Both the position numbers and the translations under genes were made by a program. The notes beneath the pieces were generated by a model. That model was given only the letters and a program-made list of their open reading frames with translations, was not told the DNA's origin and did not search any database. A DNA stretch of 64,000 nucleotides, taken from contig OX639973.1 in assembly GCA_951828385.1 (NCBI GenBank), positions 186,001 to 250,000 on the forward strand, given 5' to 3'. Positions within the stretch are counted from its first letter, which is position 1. Every line of letters begins with the position of its first letter. Source of the DNA: an uncultured Poribacteria bacterium. GTDB taxonomy: Bacteria; Poribacteria; WGA-4E; WGA-3G. Shown one piece after another: positions 42,671 to 52,930 of this stretch.

Positions 42671-42934
42671 TTAACTCCTATTATACGCAGTTTCACGAGA
42701 AAATTCAAGGGAATCCAAATTGCAGCCAGGGCCATTCAACTTTAAGAAATTATTGGATTTTACGTCTTTTTTCCAGGATCTGGTGTGAAAACCTTCTAAA
42801 GCTTGCAAAAGTCGGATCAGGATTTCAAGATGTAAGTCGCTGGCTGCCATAGGTTGACCGTCCGTATCAGGATAGAGATCTGCTGTGTCCGTGGGGGCGT
42901 AACGCATATTGTGTTTGTTTGTATAGGTATTCAT
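42671..42934 (-). pseudogene. Truncated Uma2-type nuclease stub
   Basis: Residues 10-49 read RYAPTDTADLYPDTDGQPMAASDLHLEILIRLLQALE, the start of Uma2 (DUF820) family PD-(D/E)XK-type proteins ('lPdsdGqp.aesd.H...i..l..aL'). The remaining frame (FHTRSWKKDVKSNNF onwards) is unrelated, so the nuclease core has been lost. A working GGAGAAC ribosome site is in front. The ATPase gene begins 16 bases behind the stop. Confidence 0.6.
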
Positions 42935-43089
42935 CTATGTTCTCCGTTGCCGTGGTGTGGGATGCCTGTCTGTTCCGGCACCGGGGTGCGAGATGTTATT
43001 GAGATGGCAGCACCTTAATATACACAATAGTGTAGCAGAAAAGAACGCCGCTGTCAAATTTAATATGACGGGACCAACCTTATTTTTAT

Positions 43090-43118
43090 TTGACTACAAA
43101 GAAAAAATAAGATAAACT
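43090..43118 (+). promoter_or_regulatory. Sigma70-like promoter
   Basis: TTGACT, 17 bases, TAAACT, in a very AT-rich stretch 43 bases before the TTG start of the small coiled-coil gene. Confidence 0.55.
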
Positions 43119-43161
43119 ATTTTTTATTTTTGAACACAATTTTTAAAAAAGGAGACACACA

Positions 43162-43425
43162 TTGGAAAAAATACGTGGATTGATTACGCTCTTGGAATCC
43201 GGCGTTGAAGACTACGATACGCAGATGAAGGTTCTACAAACCGAACGGTTGAAATATATTCGGCTCGCCATGACAGACGGGTTCGGTACGGAGGAAGGCG
43301 ACTCTAAGCAGTCGTGGCTGCTTCACCTTAAACAACTTGAAGACTCACTTACACTCAGGCGGAATACGATACGACAGGCAATCGTGGAAACCGCAGAAGA
43401 TTTTCAGAAAGAGGAAAAGGCATGA
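43162..43425 (+). CDS. Small helical protein coupled to the large secreted protein
   Basis: An 87-residue, mostly helical, charged cytosolic protein starting at TTG behind AAAGGAGACACACA. Heptads run through LLESGVEDYDTQMKVLQTER and LHLKQLEDSLTLRRNTIRQA. The stop overlaps the ATG of the next gene (ATGA), so synthesis is coupled. No family recognised. Confidence 0.65.
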   Translation: MEKIRGLITLLESGVEDYDTQMKVLQTERLKYIRLAMTDGFGTEEGDSKQSWLLHLKQLEDSLTLRRNTIRQAIVETAEDFQKEEKA

Positions 43426-46400
43426 TACCGAGATTCACGTCTGCTAACATAGGAAAATGCTTGATATGCGTGCTGTTGTTGGTATGCGGCTTTATCGTCT
43501 CAACAGCAGACGCGCAAGAGATAAACAGTGCCCAGGTCATTGAAGCAGCGATCCGACATCAGAATTTAGGGTTGGCATATCTTGAAGAGTCGCAGCCTTC
43601 AAAAGCAGTCGAGGCATTTACTGCACTGATTGAACTGCTTCCGAATGAAGCGATCGGTTACGGTAACCTCGCTGTCGCACACTTGCGCTTGCAGCAGGCA
43701 GATGCTGCCGAGGCATCGGTAAAGCGCGGCATCGCTGTCGCACCGATGGATAGCCAGTTACACTTTATTTTATCCGAGGTCTATCAGTTGCAGCAGGAAG
43801 GCGGTTTAGCAGTGGCGGCGATGAAGGAAGCCGTACGTTTAGCACCCGACGAACTGGAGTTTCGCTACAAACTGGTGCGCCACTATCTTGGACAACGAAA
43901 CGACCCAGAAGCACAGCAGGAGGCTGTTCGACATCTTCAGGAACTTCATGCCCGATCACCTGTGAATATCGTTGTACTGATGAAGTTGACACTCGGTTTG
44001 TTAGCGCAAAAGCAACTTGAAGCCGCTGCAAATCTCTGTCAGGACCTAATGCTCCTTTTAGGCGATACCGATGCAGAAAAACTCGCATACCTCACACAAG
44101 GGATAGATGCAATAGAGCAGAAAGATTTAAAACTCGCCATCCGAAATATCCGAATTTTTGAAAACTTACACCGGGCAAGTCCCCGTTATCAGCAAGGCAT
44201 CGGTGAATTGGTGACCGACATCCTTGGGCATCCGATAGAGACGTTCAGCCCAGGGTTTCGCGCACGAATCATCGCTAAACAGACGCTACCGATTGATGTG
44301 GAATTTGTGGACGTTACCCAACAACTTGGACTTAGCAATGTAAAGGCACTGTTACCCTTAAGAATACCCACTGTTGTATCTGTTGTGAATTCCGATAACG
44401 ATGGAAAGCCTGATCTGTATATAAGCGGTTCTGATTTTGTAGGGTTGTACCAGGATACAGAGCGAAAAGTTCAATTTGTGTTGTATCGGAATATGGGGGA
44501 ACAGTTTGATGCAGTTACAATCCTTGAGCAAGAACTTGCAGAGGAACTAAATTTTCACGTGGCTGTTGCAGATGTAAATAAAGATGGGATACAGGATTTT
44601 CTATTGGAAGCTGCCAAGGGAATAGTATATTTCTGGGAAACTACAGAAGATGATGAAGTCGCAGTTCCCGTCGTCTTATATGAACAGCCGGTAACAGAGA
44701 TAGGAGTCCTCCATCCTGTCGATTATGACCATGACGGCGATTTAGACCTCTTTACAACCGGTGCCACGATGTATCGAAATAATAGCAGTGATCAGAATAA
44801 AGGTAATGAGACGTTCACTGATGTCACAGAACAAACCTTTGTAAAAACAACTGCGCCACAATCCGCTCCTGCCGAAGCATTCTCCGCTGATTTTGATGAC
44901 GATGGCGATATAGATATTTTTGTTACACATCAGGAAACAGGATGCGCGCTTTACGATAACCTCCGCCAAGGCAAACTCCGCGCGGTTTCCGACGAAACAG
45001 ATATTCCGCAAGATATGCATTACACTGCAGCTGCCATCGGCGATTATGATAACGACGGAGACATTGATATTTTTTTATCGACAGCAGATCGGATCCACCT
45101 CTACTTCAATAGAGGAGATGGAAGTTTTGTAGACGATCCGCGCTTAGAGGCGGGTGTGCGTGATCTGTCCCCCGAGCTATTGAAAAACATAGATTACGAC
45201 AACGATGGGTTTGTTGACCTCTGGGTGAGTGGCAAAGATGGGATGTTTCTGTTCCGAAACGACGGAACCGGACACTTTGCCGAGCCGTATCCGCTCATAG
45301 AAACCGTCACACCAACGGAAGGTACAATCCTCCACAACGCGACCGCTGGAGCAGTCGGAGATTACGACAACGACGGCGATCTCGACCTCTTTTTCATCAA
45401 CGGCAAAGGAGAACTCCGCGCATTGCAAAACAACGGTGGGAATCAAAATAACTGGATACAGGTCCGATTAGAAGGTTCCGGAGATAATAAGGTGAATAGA
45501 GACGGTATCGGCTCGAAATTGGAGGTGAAAGTCGGTGATCTGTATCAACTGCAGTATGTATCCGAACAAGTCTCCCATTTCGGGTTAGGTGCGTTTGACG
45601 CTGCAGATGTCGTGCGTGTCGTCTGGACAAACGGCGTACCGCAGAATGTAATTCAACCACAAGCGAGACAGCGGATTCTGGAGAAGCAGATACTGAAAGG
45701 TTCCTGTCCGTTTCTATACGTCTACGATGGTGAACAGTATCAATTCGTTACCGATCTGCTCTGGCGCGCGCCTTTGGGACTTGTCACTTCAATGGGGTTT
45801 GTCGCACCCGATGAAACAAAGGATTTCGTGAAAATTTCGGGCACGCAAATACAACCGAAATCTGGTAAATATTCCATTCAGATAACAGAAGAGTTATGGG
45901 AAACCGCCTATTTTGACGAAGTTAAACTGATAGCCGTTGATCACCCAACCGGTACTGACATTTTCGTAAACGAACAGTACATACCGCCACCTTTCGCAGA
46001 ATTCAAGGTTTACGGTGTCAAAGAGAAGCTGCACCCGAAATCTGCGGTTAACCATCGCGGTGAAGATGTGTCTGATGCCTTGAAAATGTTTGATTACCAC
46101 TACGCCGTTGAGCACAAACCCGGTCCTTATCAAGGCGTTGTTGAACCGCACGCAATAGTTCTTGACCTCGGTGATGCCCCCAATGACGCACCTGTGACGC
46201 TATTTCTCAGTGGGTGGATCTTCCCAACGGATACCAGCATCAACGTTGCCTTGTTCCAAAATCCCGAAATTAATCCCCGTTTCCCATCGGTTGCTGTGAA
46301 GGACGCAACCGGAGAATGGAAAACTGTGATTGATATGATTGGGCTGCCAGCGGGTAAAAACAAGACGATTACCGTGGATCTAACGGGCAAATTTCTGTCG

Positions 46401-46991
46401 GATGACCGACACGTTCGGATTGAGACCGATATGCAAATATACTGGGACGCAGCATTTTACACTGTTGGCGCACAAGACGTACCGATAGAGTTAACAACGT
46501 TGAATCCGGATAGCGCGGATTTGCACTACCGTGGCTTCTCCGAAATGTATCGTCCGAACCCGCACGCACCGCACCTCTTTGATTACCAAAAGGTAACAAC
46601 AGATGCACAGTGGCGCGATCTCGCAGGGTATTACACCCGCTACGGCGATGTCAACCCCTTACTACAGGAGGTTGACGATATGTACGTTATCCTCAATGCC
46701 GGTGACGAAATCACAGTAGAATTTGATGCCGCACGCCTGCCTGCCTTGAAACCCGGATGGGTGCGAGATTTTATTCTCTATAGCGACGGGTGGGATAAAG
46801 ACGGCGACATCAACACCCTCACATCACAGACAGTTGAACCGCTTCCGTTTCACGGGATGTCTGCTTACCCCTATCCAGACACTGAACATTATCCAAATGA
46901 CGCAGCGCATCGACGGTATCGGCTTGAATACAACACACGGCGCGTAGAACACCGTTTACCTCCATTACGAAGAAAAAATAAAAAACCCTGA
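43422..46991 (+). CDS. Large secreted TPR / FG-GAP (VCBS) / ASPIC-UnbV protein
   Basis: A 1189-residue exported protein. Order: signal peptide (CLICVLLLVCGFIVSTADA); TPR-type helices ~35-290 (LEESQPSKAVEAFTALIELLPN and later units); FG-GAP/VCBS propeller ~295-670 with many Ca-binding DxDxDG loops (DYDHDGDLDLF, DFDDDGDIDIF, DYDNDGDIDIF, DYDNDGDLDLF); an ASPIC/UnbV segment (GIGSKLEVKVG, VVRVVWTNGVPQ) ~680-745; then a ~440-residue C-terminal region with a beta-rich 'CPFLYVYDGEQYQFVTD' start that is unrecognised. Such proteins occur in Acidobacteria, Planctomycetes and Poribacteria, likely at the cell surface. Function not known. Confidence 0.9.
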   Translation: MIPRFTSANIGKCLICVLLLVCGFIVSTADAQEINSAQVIEAAIRHQNLGLAYLEESQPSKAVEAFTALIELLPNEAIGYGNLAVAHLRLQQADAAEASVKRGIAVAPMDSQLHFILSEVYQLQQEGGLAVAAMKEAVRLAPDELEFRYKLVRHYLGQRNDPEAQQEAVRHLQELHARSPVNIVVLMKLTLGLLAQKQLEAAANLCQDLMLLLGDTDAEKLAYLTQGIDAIEQKDLKLAIRNIRIFENLHRASPRYQQGIGELVTDILGHPIETFSPGFRARIIAKQTLPIDVEFVDVTQQLGLSNVKALLPLRIPTVVSVVNSDNDGKPDLYISGSDFVGLYQDTERKVQFVLYRNMGEQFDAVTILEQELAEELNFHVAVADVNKDGIQDFLLEAAKGIVYFWETTEDDEVAVPVVLYEQPVTEIGVLHPVDYDHDGDLDLFTTGATMYRNNSSDQNKGNETFTDVTEQTFVKTTAPQSAPAEAFSADFDDDGDIDIFVTHQETGCALYDNLRQGKLRAVSDETDIPQDMHYTAAAIGDYDNDGDIDIFLSTADRIHLYFNRGDGSFVDDPRLEAGVRDLSPELLKNIDYDNDGFVDLWVSGKDGMFLFRNDGTGHFAEPYPLIETVTPTEGTILHNATAGAVGDYDNDGDLDLFFINGKGELRALQNNGGNQNNWIQVRLEGSGDNKVNRDGIGSKLEVKVGDLYQLQYVSEQVSHFGLGAFDAADVVRVVWTNGVPQNVIQPQARQRILEKQILKGSCPFLYVYDGEQYQFVTDLLWRAPLGLVTSMGFVAPDETKDFVKISGTQIQPKSGKYSIQITEELWETAYFDEVKLIAVDHPTGTDIFVNEQYIPPPFAEFKVYGVKEKLHPKSAVNHRGEDVSDALKMFDYHYAVEHKPGPYQGVVEPHAIVLDLGDAPNDAPVTLFLSGWIFPTDTSINVALFQNPEINPRFPSVAVKDATGEWKTVIDMIGLPAGKNKTITVDLTGKFLSDDRHVRIETDMQIYWDAAFYTVGAQDVPIELTTLNPDSADLHYRGFSEMYRPNPHAPHLFDYQKVTTDAQWRDLAGYYTRYGDVNPLLQEVDDMYVILNAGDEITVEFDAARLPALKPGWVRDFILYSDGWDKDGDINTLTSQTVEPLPFHGMSAYPYPDTEHYPNDAAHRRYRLEYNTRRVEHRLPPLRRKNKKP

Positions 46992-48179
46992 TTATCGTGA
47001 TGTATGTGCGACTTCATCCTTAATGCGTCGTAAAGGGAGATACAGACAAAGCGTCGCGATGACCAAGATAGCAGATAGGACCGCGTAAGGGTATGCCTCC
47101 TTTGCGTAGAGCCAGCCGCCGAGCAGCGGTCCCAAAATGCGCCCTAAACTTAGAAAGGCATCCATAATACCGATAGCCGCGCCTTGACCAATCCGAGTCT
47201 GCTTGGAAATCCATGACGTATTCGTTGGGCGGATCAATTGATTACCGATACCCGCAATGGTGAGATACAAAGTAAGCGATGCAAAGGAGTATGCTGTGAG
47301 TAATAGCACCATGCCGAGCGCGTTGAGCAGCAACCCTATGAGAATGATCCGCCGCTCCCCAAACTTATTGATGAGTCTACCAAGCAATCCACCCTGCAGC
47401 GGCACCACGATCGCGCCCATAACCATGAACATCCACCCCATCTCTCTCTCTCCATAGTTCCACTTGTCTTCAATGAAAAGTGGAAACGTCATCTCCAATC
47501 CTGAGAAACTGAAGGTGGAAAAAAACGCGACCAGAAAGAGAGGGGTGAGTGGCGATTTCAAAGTTGTCTGACGAAAGATCTCACGCGGAGAGACCCATTC
47601 GTGCTGGTCTCCGAGAATCTCGCCTGTTGGTCCCTTCTGGAGCGATTCTGGCAATAAAATAAGCGCGAAGAGAAAGGTAAGTAGCGACAGACCGCCTGCG
47701 ACAAAGAACGGCATATCGTGGCTGCCCATGACACCACCGATCGCTGGTCCGAGGATGAAACCGAGTCCCATCGCTGCACCCATTAATCCCATACCTCTGC
47801 CGCGTTCCTCTGATGTGGTTATATCAGCAACATAAGCCATGACGCTCGGTAGCACCGCTGCTGAAGCGATACCGGCTGCACTACGCGCGATGAAGAGCCA
47901 GGCATAATCCGTCGCCAACCCGAAGCCAATTAGAGCCGCAGCATTCCCAAGCAGTCCCAGCAGAATCGCCGGTTTTCTACCGTGTTTATCCGATAACCTG
48001 CCCCAGATGGGTGCAAACAGCAGTTGCATCCCGGAATAGATGGACATTAATATCGCGATTTCAGTAGTGGTTGCCCCAATCTCTTTGGCGTAATAGGCGA
48101 GGTTCGGAATGATGATGCCAAACCCAAGCATCACAAAAAATAGGGTTAAGAACAGAAGAAGGAGTTTTGATTTATCCAT
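46992..48179 (-). CDS. MFS transporter (TetA/multidrug-type)
   Basis: A 395-residue 12-helix carrier. The loop 2-3 motif is GRLSDKHGRKPAILLG and the motif before helix 5 is GMGLMGAAMGLGFILGPAIGGVM, both marks of proton-driven drug exporters of the TetA/NorA groups. The closing C-terminal tail is short. Its 3' end abuts the end of the TPR/FG-GAP gene, one base apart. No efflux regulator is nearby, and the substrate is not evident. Confidence 0.92.
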   Translation of the reverse strand: MDKSKLLLLFLTLFFVMLGFGIIIPNLAYYAKEIGATTTEIAILMSIYSGMQLLFAPIWGRLSDKHGRKPAILLGLLGNAAALIGFGLATDYAWLFIARSAAGIASAAVLPSVMAYVADITTSEERGRGMGLMGAAMGLGFILGPAIGGVMGSHDMPFFVAGGLSLLTFLFALILLPESLQKGPTGEILGDQHEWVSPREIFRQTTLKSPLTPLFLVAFFSTFSFSGLEMTFPLFIEDKWNYGEREMGWMFMVMGAIVVPLQGGLLGRLINKFGERRIILIGLLLNALGMVLLLTAYSFASLTLYLTIAGIGNQLIRPTNTSWISKQTRIGQGAAIGIMDAFLSLGRILGPLLGGWLYAKEAYPYAVLSAILVIATLCLYLPLRRIKDEVAHTSR

Positions 48180-48529
48180 CTAAAATGAACGCGAGAACCC
48201 GCGACAATGAATCCAGACCTTTTCCGCTCCAATGGATTGCATGTAATTGATGAAATCCGAGGAGCAATTCTATAAATATAATATCGTTTATTATAACAGG
48301 TTTAAGGAAAGTCATCAACATAAAAACGGAATGGACGATGAGACCTGTCGCTGCTAAGGTTCGTAATTTCACGGCATTATAATAACGGAATTCTGCTATG
48401 AAAAAGTACAATTGAGGACACACTAATTGGAAAATATATAGTAGAAATTTTCACAGATTTTTGGTATTATAAAAATGGTTTCATAATTCATAATTCATTC
48501 AACAATTGTACTTAAACATTGGAGGAAAG
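48180..48529. other. Gap between MFS and dnaE
   Basis: 350 bases with no gene that convinces. An 83-codon minus-strand frame lies here but its composition and lack of a ribosome site argue against it. The dnaE side is AT-rich and likely holds its promoter. Confidence 0.4.
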
Positions 48530-51500
48530 ATGGCAACCGAATTTGTGCATCTACACAATCACAGCGAATACAGCATGCTTGACGGCGCGTGCCGCATCCA
48601 GGACATGGTTGATTGGGCAGTCGAAAACAGCGCACCGGCTGTTGCTCTCACCGACCACGGCAACATGTTCGGCGCATGGGAACTCTACGATAAAGCGACA
48701 AAGGCAGGTGTCAACCCACTTGTCGGGTGTGAGGTGTATGTCGCGCCCGGGGACCGAAGAACGCGCGGAAAAGAACAAGGGGGTCCCTATCATCTCACAC
48801 TGCTCGCAGAGGACGCAACCGGTTACCGGAATCTCCTAAAATTAGTATCAATTGGATACACAGAAGGATTCTATAGCAAACCGCGCATTGATATGGACAT
48901 CCTGCGCGAACACCACCATGGGATTATCGCACTAACAGGGTGTATCCAAGGACAAGTGCCACAACTCCTCTGTTCAAGTCGGCGAGAAGAAGGTATCCAA
49001 AACTTCAAGACGTTGATGGAGATAATGGGAGAACGGAACCTCTACGTTGAGGTCCAGAACCATTATATTGACAAGGAGCTTGAGGCATATCCAATCATGG
49101 TAGAATTGGCGAAAGAGTTTGGCTTACCGCTCGTCGCTACAAACGATTGCCACTACCTCCGCAAATCAGACCACGGGATGCACGATGTCCTCCTCTGTAT
49201 CCAGATGAAGAAGACCGTCAACGAACAGCAGCGGATGCGGTTTGACAACCACTTTTACTTTAAAAGTGTTGACGAAATGCGGGAAGCCTTAAAGGATTAT
49301 CCGCCGGAAGCCATCACGAATACACTTGAAATCGCCGATCGGTGCAAACTTAAACTCGAATATGGCGAGAGTGTGATGCCGAAATATGAGGTGCCTGAGG
49401 GCTATACAGACGACAGCTATCTTAAGGAGTTATGCTATAAAGGCTTACGCGAAAAGTATGGTGAACTTTCTGAGGAAATTCGGAAGCGACTCGATTACGA
49501 ACTTGATATTATTAGCAAAACCCGCTACTCCGGCTACTTCCTCATTGTGTGGGATTATGTTAAATATGCCCACAAACAGGGCTATCCGCTCTCCGCACGC
49601 GGCTCCGCCGCGAGCAGCCTCGTCTTATATGCGCTTGACGTAATTGCCTTCAATCCGATGGACTACGACTGTCTCTTTGAGCGGTTTCTGAACCTCGAAC
49701 GCATCAGTCCACCTGATATTGACATTGATTTTGCCGATCGCGCCCGTGAGCATGTTATTGAGTATCTCGTCGAAAAATACGGTGCAGATTCTGTTGGTAA
49801 AGTCGCCACCTTTGCGACATTGGGTGCAAAAAATGCGATCAAGGATGTTGGTCGTGCCCTTGAGGTGCCTCTTGAAGATGTTGCAAAGTTAACAGAACTT
49901 ATTCCATCTACGCCTGGCATAACACTTGATGAAGCCTTGGAACAGATACCCGATTTTCAGAAACTCGCTGACCGTCCTGAGAATCAGGAGTTGATGAATC
50001 TCAGTAAGGCGGTCGAAGGTATGAAACGGCACGTTTCTTGCCACGCCTCTGCAATCGTTGTCTCAAACGGACCACTCACTAACTATGTCCCACTGTTCAA
50101 GGATAAACATGACCAAGTCGCCTCACAGTTTGAAGGGAAAACCGTTGAAGATGTCGGTATCGTCAAATTCGATTCCCTCGGTTTACGCAGTCTTACGGAG
50201 ACCTACAACTGTCTACAGATGATCAAGGCGAATCACGGTAAGGACATCAAGTTGGAAGAGATACCCTTTGATGATGAAAAAACCTACTCGCTTATCAGTG
50301 CAGGCCTCATCGCCGGTTTATTCCAGTTAGAGGGGTCCTCCGGTATGTATCGAGTCGTCATGCAACTCAAACCCGATAACTTTGAGGAGTTCTCCGCAAT
50401 TCCCGCACTCTATCGTCCGGGCCCCATAGAAAGCGGGATGATGCAACAGTTCATAGACAGAAAGAACGGATTGCAAAAAGTAGAATATCTGCATCCAACG
50501 CTTGAAAACGCGCTCGAAAACACCTACGGTGTGTGTATCTATCAGGAGCAGGTGATGCAAATCGCGCGCGATATGGCGGGCTTTACGCTCGGTGAGGCGG
50601 ACATCCTCCGCTCCGCAATGGGAAAGAAGGACGACGCACTCCTCAAAGCGCAACGCGCGAAATTTATTGAAGGCGCGACGAAAAAAGACATCTCTGCCGA
50701 AGAGGCAGAGGAGGTGTACGATTTACTTGAACCTTTCGGCGGTTACGCTTTCAATAAGTCGCATACCGTTGCTTACTCAATGTTAGCCTATCACATGGCA
50801 TATCTGAAAACGCACTACCCCCACGAATTCATGGCGGCACTGATGACGGGTGAGGCTGGTATTTCAGCGAAAGTTACCCGTTACCGCGCCGAATGTAAGA
50901 AACTTGCTGACTTCTTGGATATAGAAATCAATCTACTGCCACCGGATGTCAATAGCAGCAGAAGAGAATTCACTGTAGATGGCAACGATATCTGTTTCGG
51001 GCTTGTTGCCTTAAAAGGTGTGGGTGATACCGCTATAGATTCGATTGTGGAAACACGGGAGGAAAGCGGTTCCTTTGCCTCACTACAGGATTTCTGTGAA
51101 CGTGTGGATACGAAACAGGTCAATAAACGCGCTGTCGAAAGCCTGATTATGAGCGGTGCATTTGATTCGCTTGAAGGGCATCGGGCGCAGTACCTCGCGA
51201 GTTTAGAAAATATTATGAAAGCCGCGCAGAACGCGCAAGCAGAACGCGATCGTGGACAGATGAGTCTCTTTGGGGACGGAGAGGAAGCACCGACAGCAAC
51301 CGTAGCACTCGTAGAAACCCCCGAATTGGACCCGTTAGACCGGCTTATGCGAGAAAAGGAGCAGCTCGGCTTCTATGTTTCCGGACATCCGCTTGAAGAA
51401 TATAGCGACATCATCGAAAACTACACGAGCACAAGCACCCAGAGCCTCGCAGAAAACCGTATTGACTCCGAAGTCGATGTGGCCGGTATGATTACGGAAG

Positions 51501-52054
51501 TGAACAATCACACCACGAAAAAAGGAGAGTCCATGGCGGTCATCGAATTGGAGGATTTGGAAGACACCGTAAAAGTCGTCGTTTTCCCGGATGCATACAA
51601 AAACGCTGTGGAACTCGTAGAAGGCAAAGTGGTTTGGATTCGTGGCACCGTCAAGCTTGATAACAGAAATCGCAATTCTGATTCTGATGAGGATACGCAA
51701 AAAGAAGCACTGCAGATCCAAGCGAACAAGATATTGGATATTGAGTCTGTCGCGGAACAGCAGACATCTGCACTTGAGGTAACGATTTCAGAATCTGACC
51801 TCGAAAACACCGAGAAATTGGAAGCACTTCAGAAAATTGCGCGTGCCAACAAAGGCGAACACGATCTGATTTTACGCCTTATGAGTCCCCGGTACGGCGA
51901 AGTTATTGCGCGGTGCGCCCAGAAATACAATATCGCATATAAGCCGCAAATTATTGAACAGGTTGAGGGACTTTTTGGTGAAGACTGTATCAAGCCGAGC
52001 AATCGCACGATACGCGGCAAGAAAAGCCGCACCTCACAGATGGATTTTGTTTAG
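48530..52054 (+). CDS. dnaE: DNA polymerase III subunit alpha
   Basis: A 1174-residue DnaE1-type replicative polymerase. I take the ATG after ATTGGAGGAAAG; an in-frame start 8 codons upstream has no ribosome site. PHP domain at the N-terminus (HLHNHSEYSMLDGA, TDHGNMFG) with metal-binding His; catalytic Asp residues in the palm at ~390-400 (PPDIDIDFADRAREHV); tandem helix-hairpin-helix region; OB domain near 965-1050 (DVAGMITEVNNHTTKKGESMAVIELED). Full-length. Confidence 0.97.
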   Translation: MATEFVHLHNHSEYSMLDGACRIQDMVDWAVENSAPAVALTDHGNMFGAWELYDKATKAGVNPLVGCEVYVAPGDRRTRGKEQGGPYHLTLLAEDATGYRNLLKLVSIGYTEGFYSKPRIDMDILREHHHGIIALTGCIQGQVPQLLCSSRREEGIQNFKTLMEIMGERNLYVEVQNHYIDKELEAYPIMVELAKEFGLPLVATNDCHYLRKSDHGMHDVLLCIQMKKTVNEQQRMRFDNHFYFKSVDEMREALKDYPPEAITNTLEIADRCKLKLEYGESVMPKYEVPEGYTDDSYLKELCYKGLREKYGELSEEIRKRLDYELDIISKTRYSGYFLIVWDYVKYAHKQGYPLSARGSAASSLVLYALDVIAFNPMDYDCLFERFLNLERISPPDIDIDFADRAREHVIEYLVEKYGADSVGKVATFATLGAKNAIKDVGRALEVPLEDVAKLTELIPSTPGITLDEALEQIPDFQKLADRPENQELMNLSKAVEGMKRHVSCHASAIVVSNGPLTNYVPLFKDKHDQVASQFEGKTVEDVGIVKFDSLGLRSLTETYNCLQMIKANHGKDIKLEEIPFDDEKTYSLISAGLIAGLFQLEGSSGMYRVVMQLKPDNFEEFSAIPALYRPGPIESGMMQQFIDRKNGLQKVEYLHPTLENALENTYGVCIYQEQVMQIARDMAGFTLGEADILRSAMGKKDDALLKAQRAKFIEGATKKDISAEEAEEVYDLLEPFGGYAFNKSHTVAYSMLAYHMAYLKTHYPHEFMAALMTGEAGISAKVTRYRAECKKLADFLDIEINLLPPDVNSSRREFTVDGNDICFGLVALKGVGDTAIDSIVETREESGSFASLQDFCERVDTKQVNKRAVESLIMSGAFDSLEGHRAQYLASLENIMKAAQNAQAERDRGQMSLFGDGEEAPTATVALVETPELDPLDRLMREKEQLGFYVSGHPLEEYSDIIENYTSTSTQSLAENRIDSEVDVAGMITEVNNHTTKKGESMAVIELEDLEDTVKVVVFPDAYKNAVELVEGKVVWIRGTVKLDNRNRNSDSDEDTQKEALQIQANKILDIESVAEQQTSALEVTISESDLENTEKLEALQKIARANKGEHDLILRLMSPRYGEVIARCAQKYNIAYKPQIIEQVEGLFGEDCIKPSNRTIRGKKSRTSQMDFV

Positions 52055-52069
52055 GTAAGGAGATTCGTT

Positions 52070-52891
52070 ATGCAGTATCGGACACTTGGTAAAACAGGCC
52101 TCAGCGTATCAGAGATCGGTTACGGCGGTGGTAGGGTCCGCCCAGAACATGATGAAACAGCACTCGTCAGAATGCTCCATTACGCGATGGACTGCGGTCT
52201 CAATTTTCTTGATACCGCGCCCAATTACGGTGGCGGCTACAGCGAAACGGTCATCGGTAAAGCAATTGCGGGTCGCCGGGAATCGTGCATTGTCGCTACC
52301 AAAACGGAAGCGTACAATCCAGAGGGTATCCTCACAGATATAGAAGGCAGCCTACAACGACTCGGCACTGACTACATTGATGTGCTACAGTTCCACGGCG
52401 GCTGGTTCTACGCGGAAGAAATAGACCCGATTCTGAATAACGGTGGGTTGGAAACGTATCTAAAACTAAAGGCGGATGGAAAAGTTCGGTTTATCGGATT
52501 TTCTGCGGACGGTCCCTCCGGTGGCACGGAACAGTTGATTGCCACCGGACAGTTTGATATGATTCAGACCCACTACAATCTGATGTATCAGAGCACCTGT
52601 GATGCATTCGGCAGACGTGGTATCATCCCTGATGCAGTCGCACAAGAGATGGGGATTGTACTGATGCGCTCTACTACCAGTAACGCCTTCCAGAACCTCA
52701 TGAAACACTGTTTCCCGAATGAGATGGCAGATGTTGATGTAGATAGCTTTTTGCTCAACTATTCCCTCTCAAATCCGATGGTGAATGTCGCCCTGATGAG
52801 CCTACAGAGTGTTGACGATGTGGATTGGACAAACGCCGTATCAGATAATGTCGATGCCCGTTTAGATTTGCAAGCGATTCATGGGAGGTAG
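52070..52891 (+). CDS. Aldo/keto reductase family protein
   Basis: A 273-residue protein. YRTLGKTGLSVSEIGYGGG, Asp of NFLDTAPNYGGGYSE, Lys of VATKTEAYNPEGI and the H-G-G step of DVLQFHGGWF follow the family's core. The Tyr of the tetrad (usual ‘..Y..’ in APNYG) is present. Ends shorter than typical (320). Starts 15 bases behind dnaE, so possibly co-transcribed. Confidence 0.9.
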   Translation: MQYRTLGKTGLSVSEIGYGGGRVRPEHDETALVRMLHYAMDCGLNFLDTAPNYGGGYSETVIGKAIAGRRESCIVATKTEAYNPEGILTDIEGSLQRLGTDYIDVLQFHGGWFYAEEIDPILNNGGLETYLKLKADGKVRFIGFSADGPSGGTEQLIATGQFDMIQTHYNLMYQSTCDAFGRRGIIPDAVAQEMGIVLMRSTTSNAFQNLMKHCFPNEMADVDVDSFLLNYSLSNPMVNVALMSLQSVDDVDWTNAVSDNVDARLDLQAIHGR

Positions 52892-52930
52892 TCGAATATA
52901 ATAGTGATCCAAAGATTTTTGGGAGGCGGC

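Noticed and set aside
48172-48423. 83-codon minus-strand frame in the MFS-dnaE gap
   Set aside because: It overlaps the MFS start, has no clear ribosome site, and no recognisable content.
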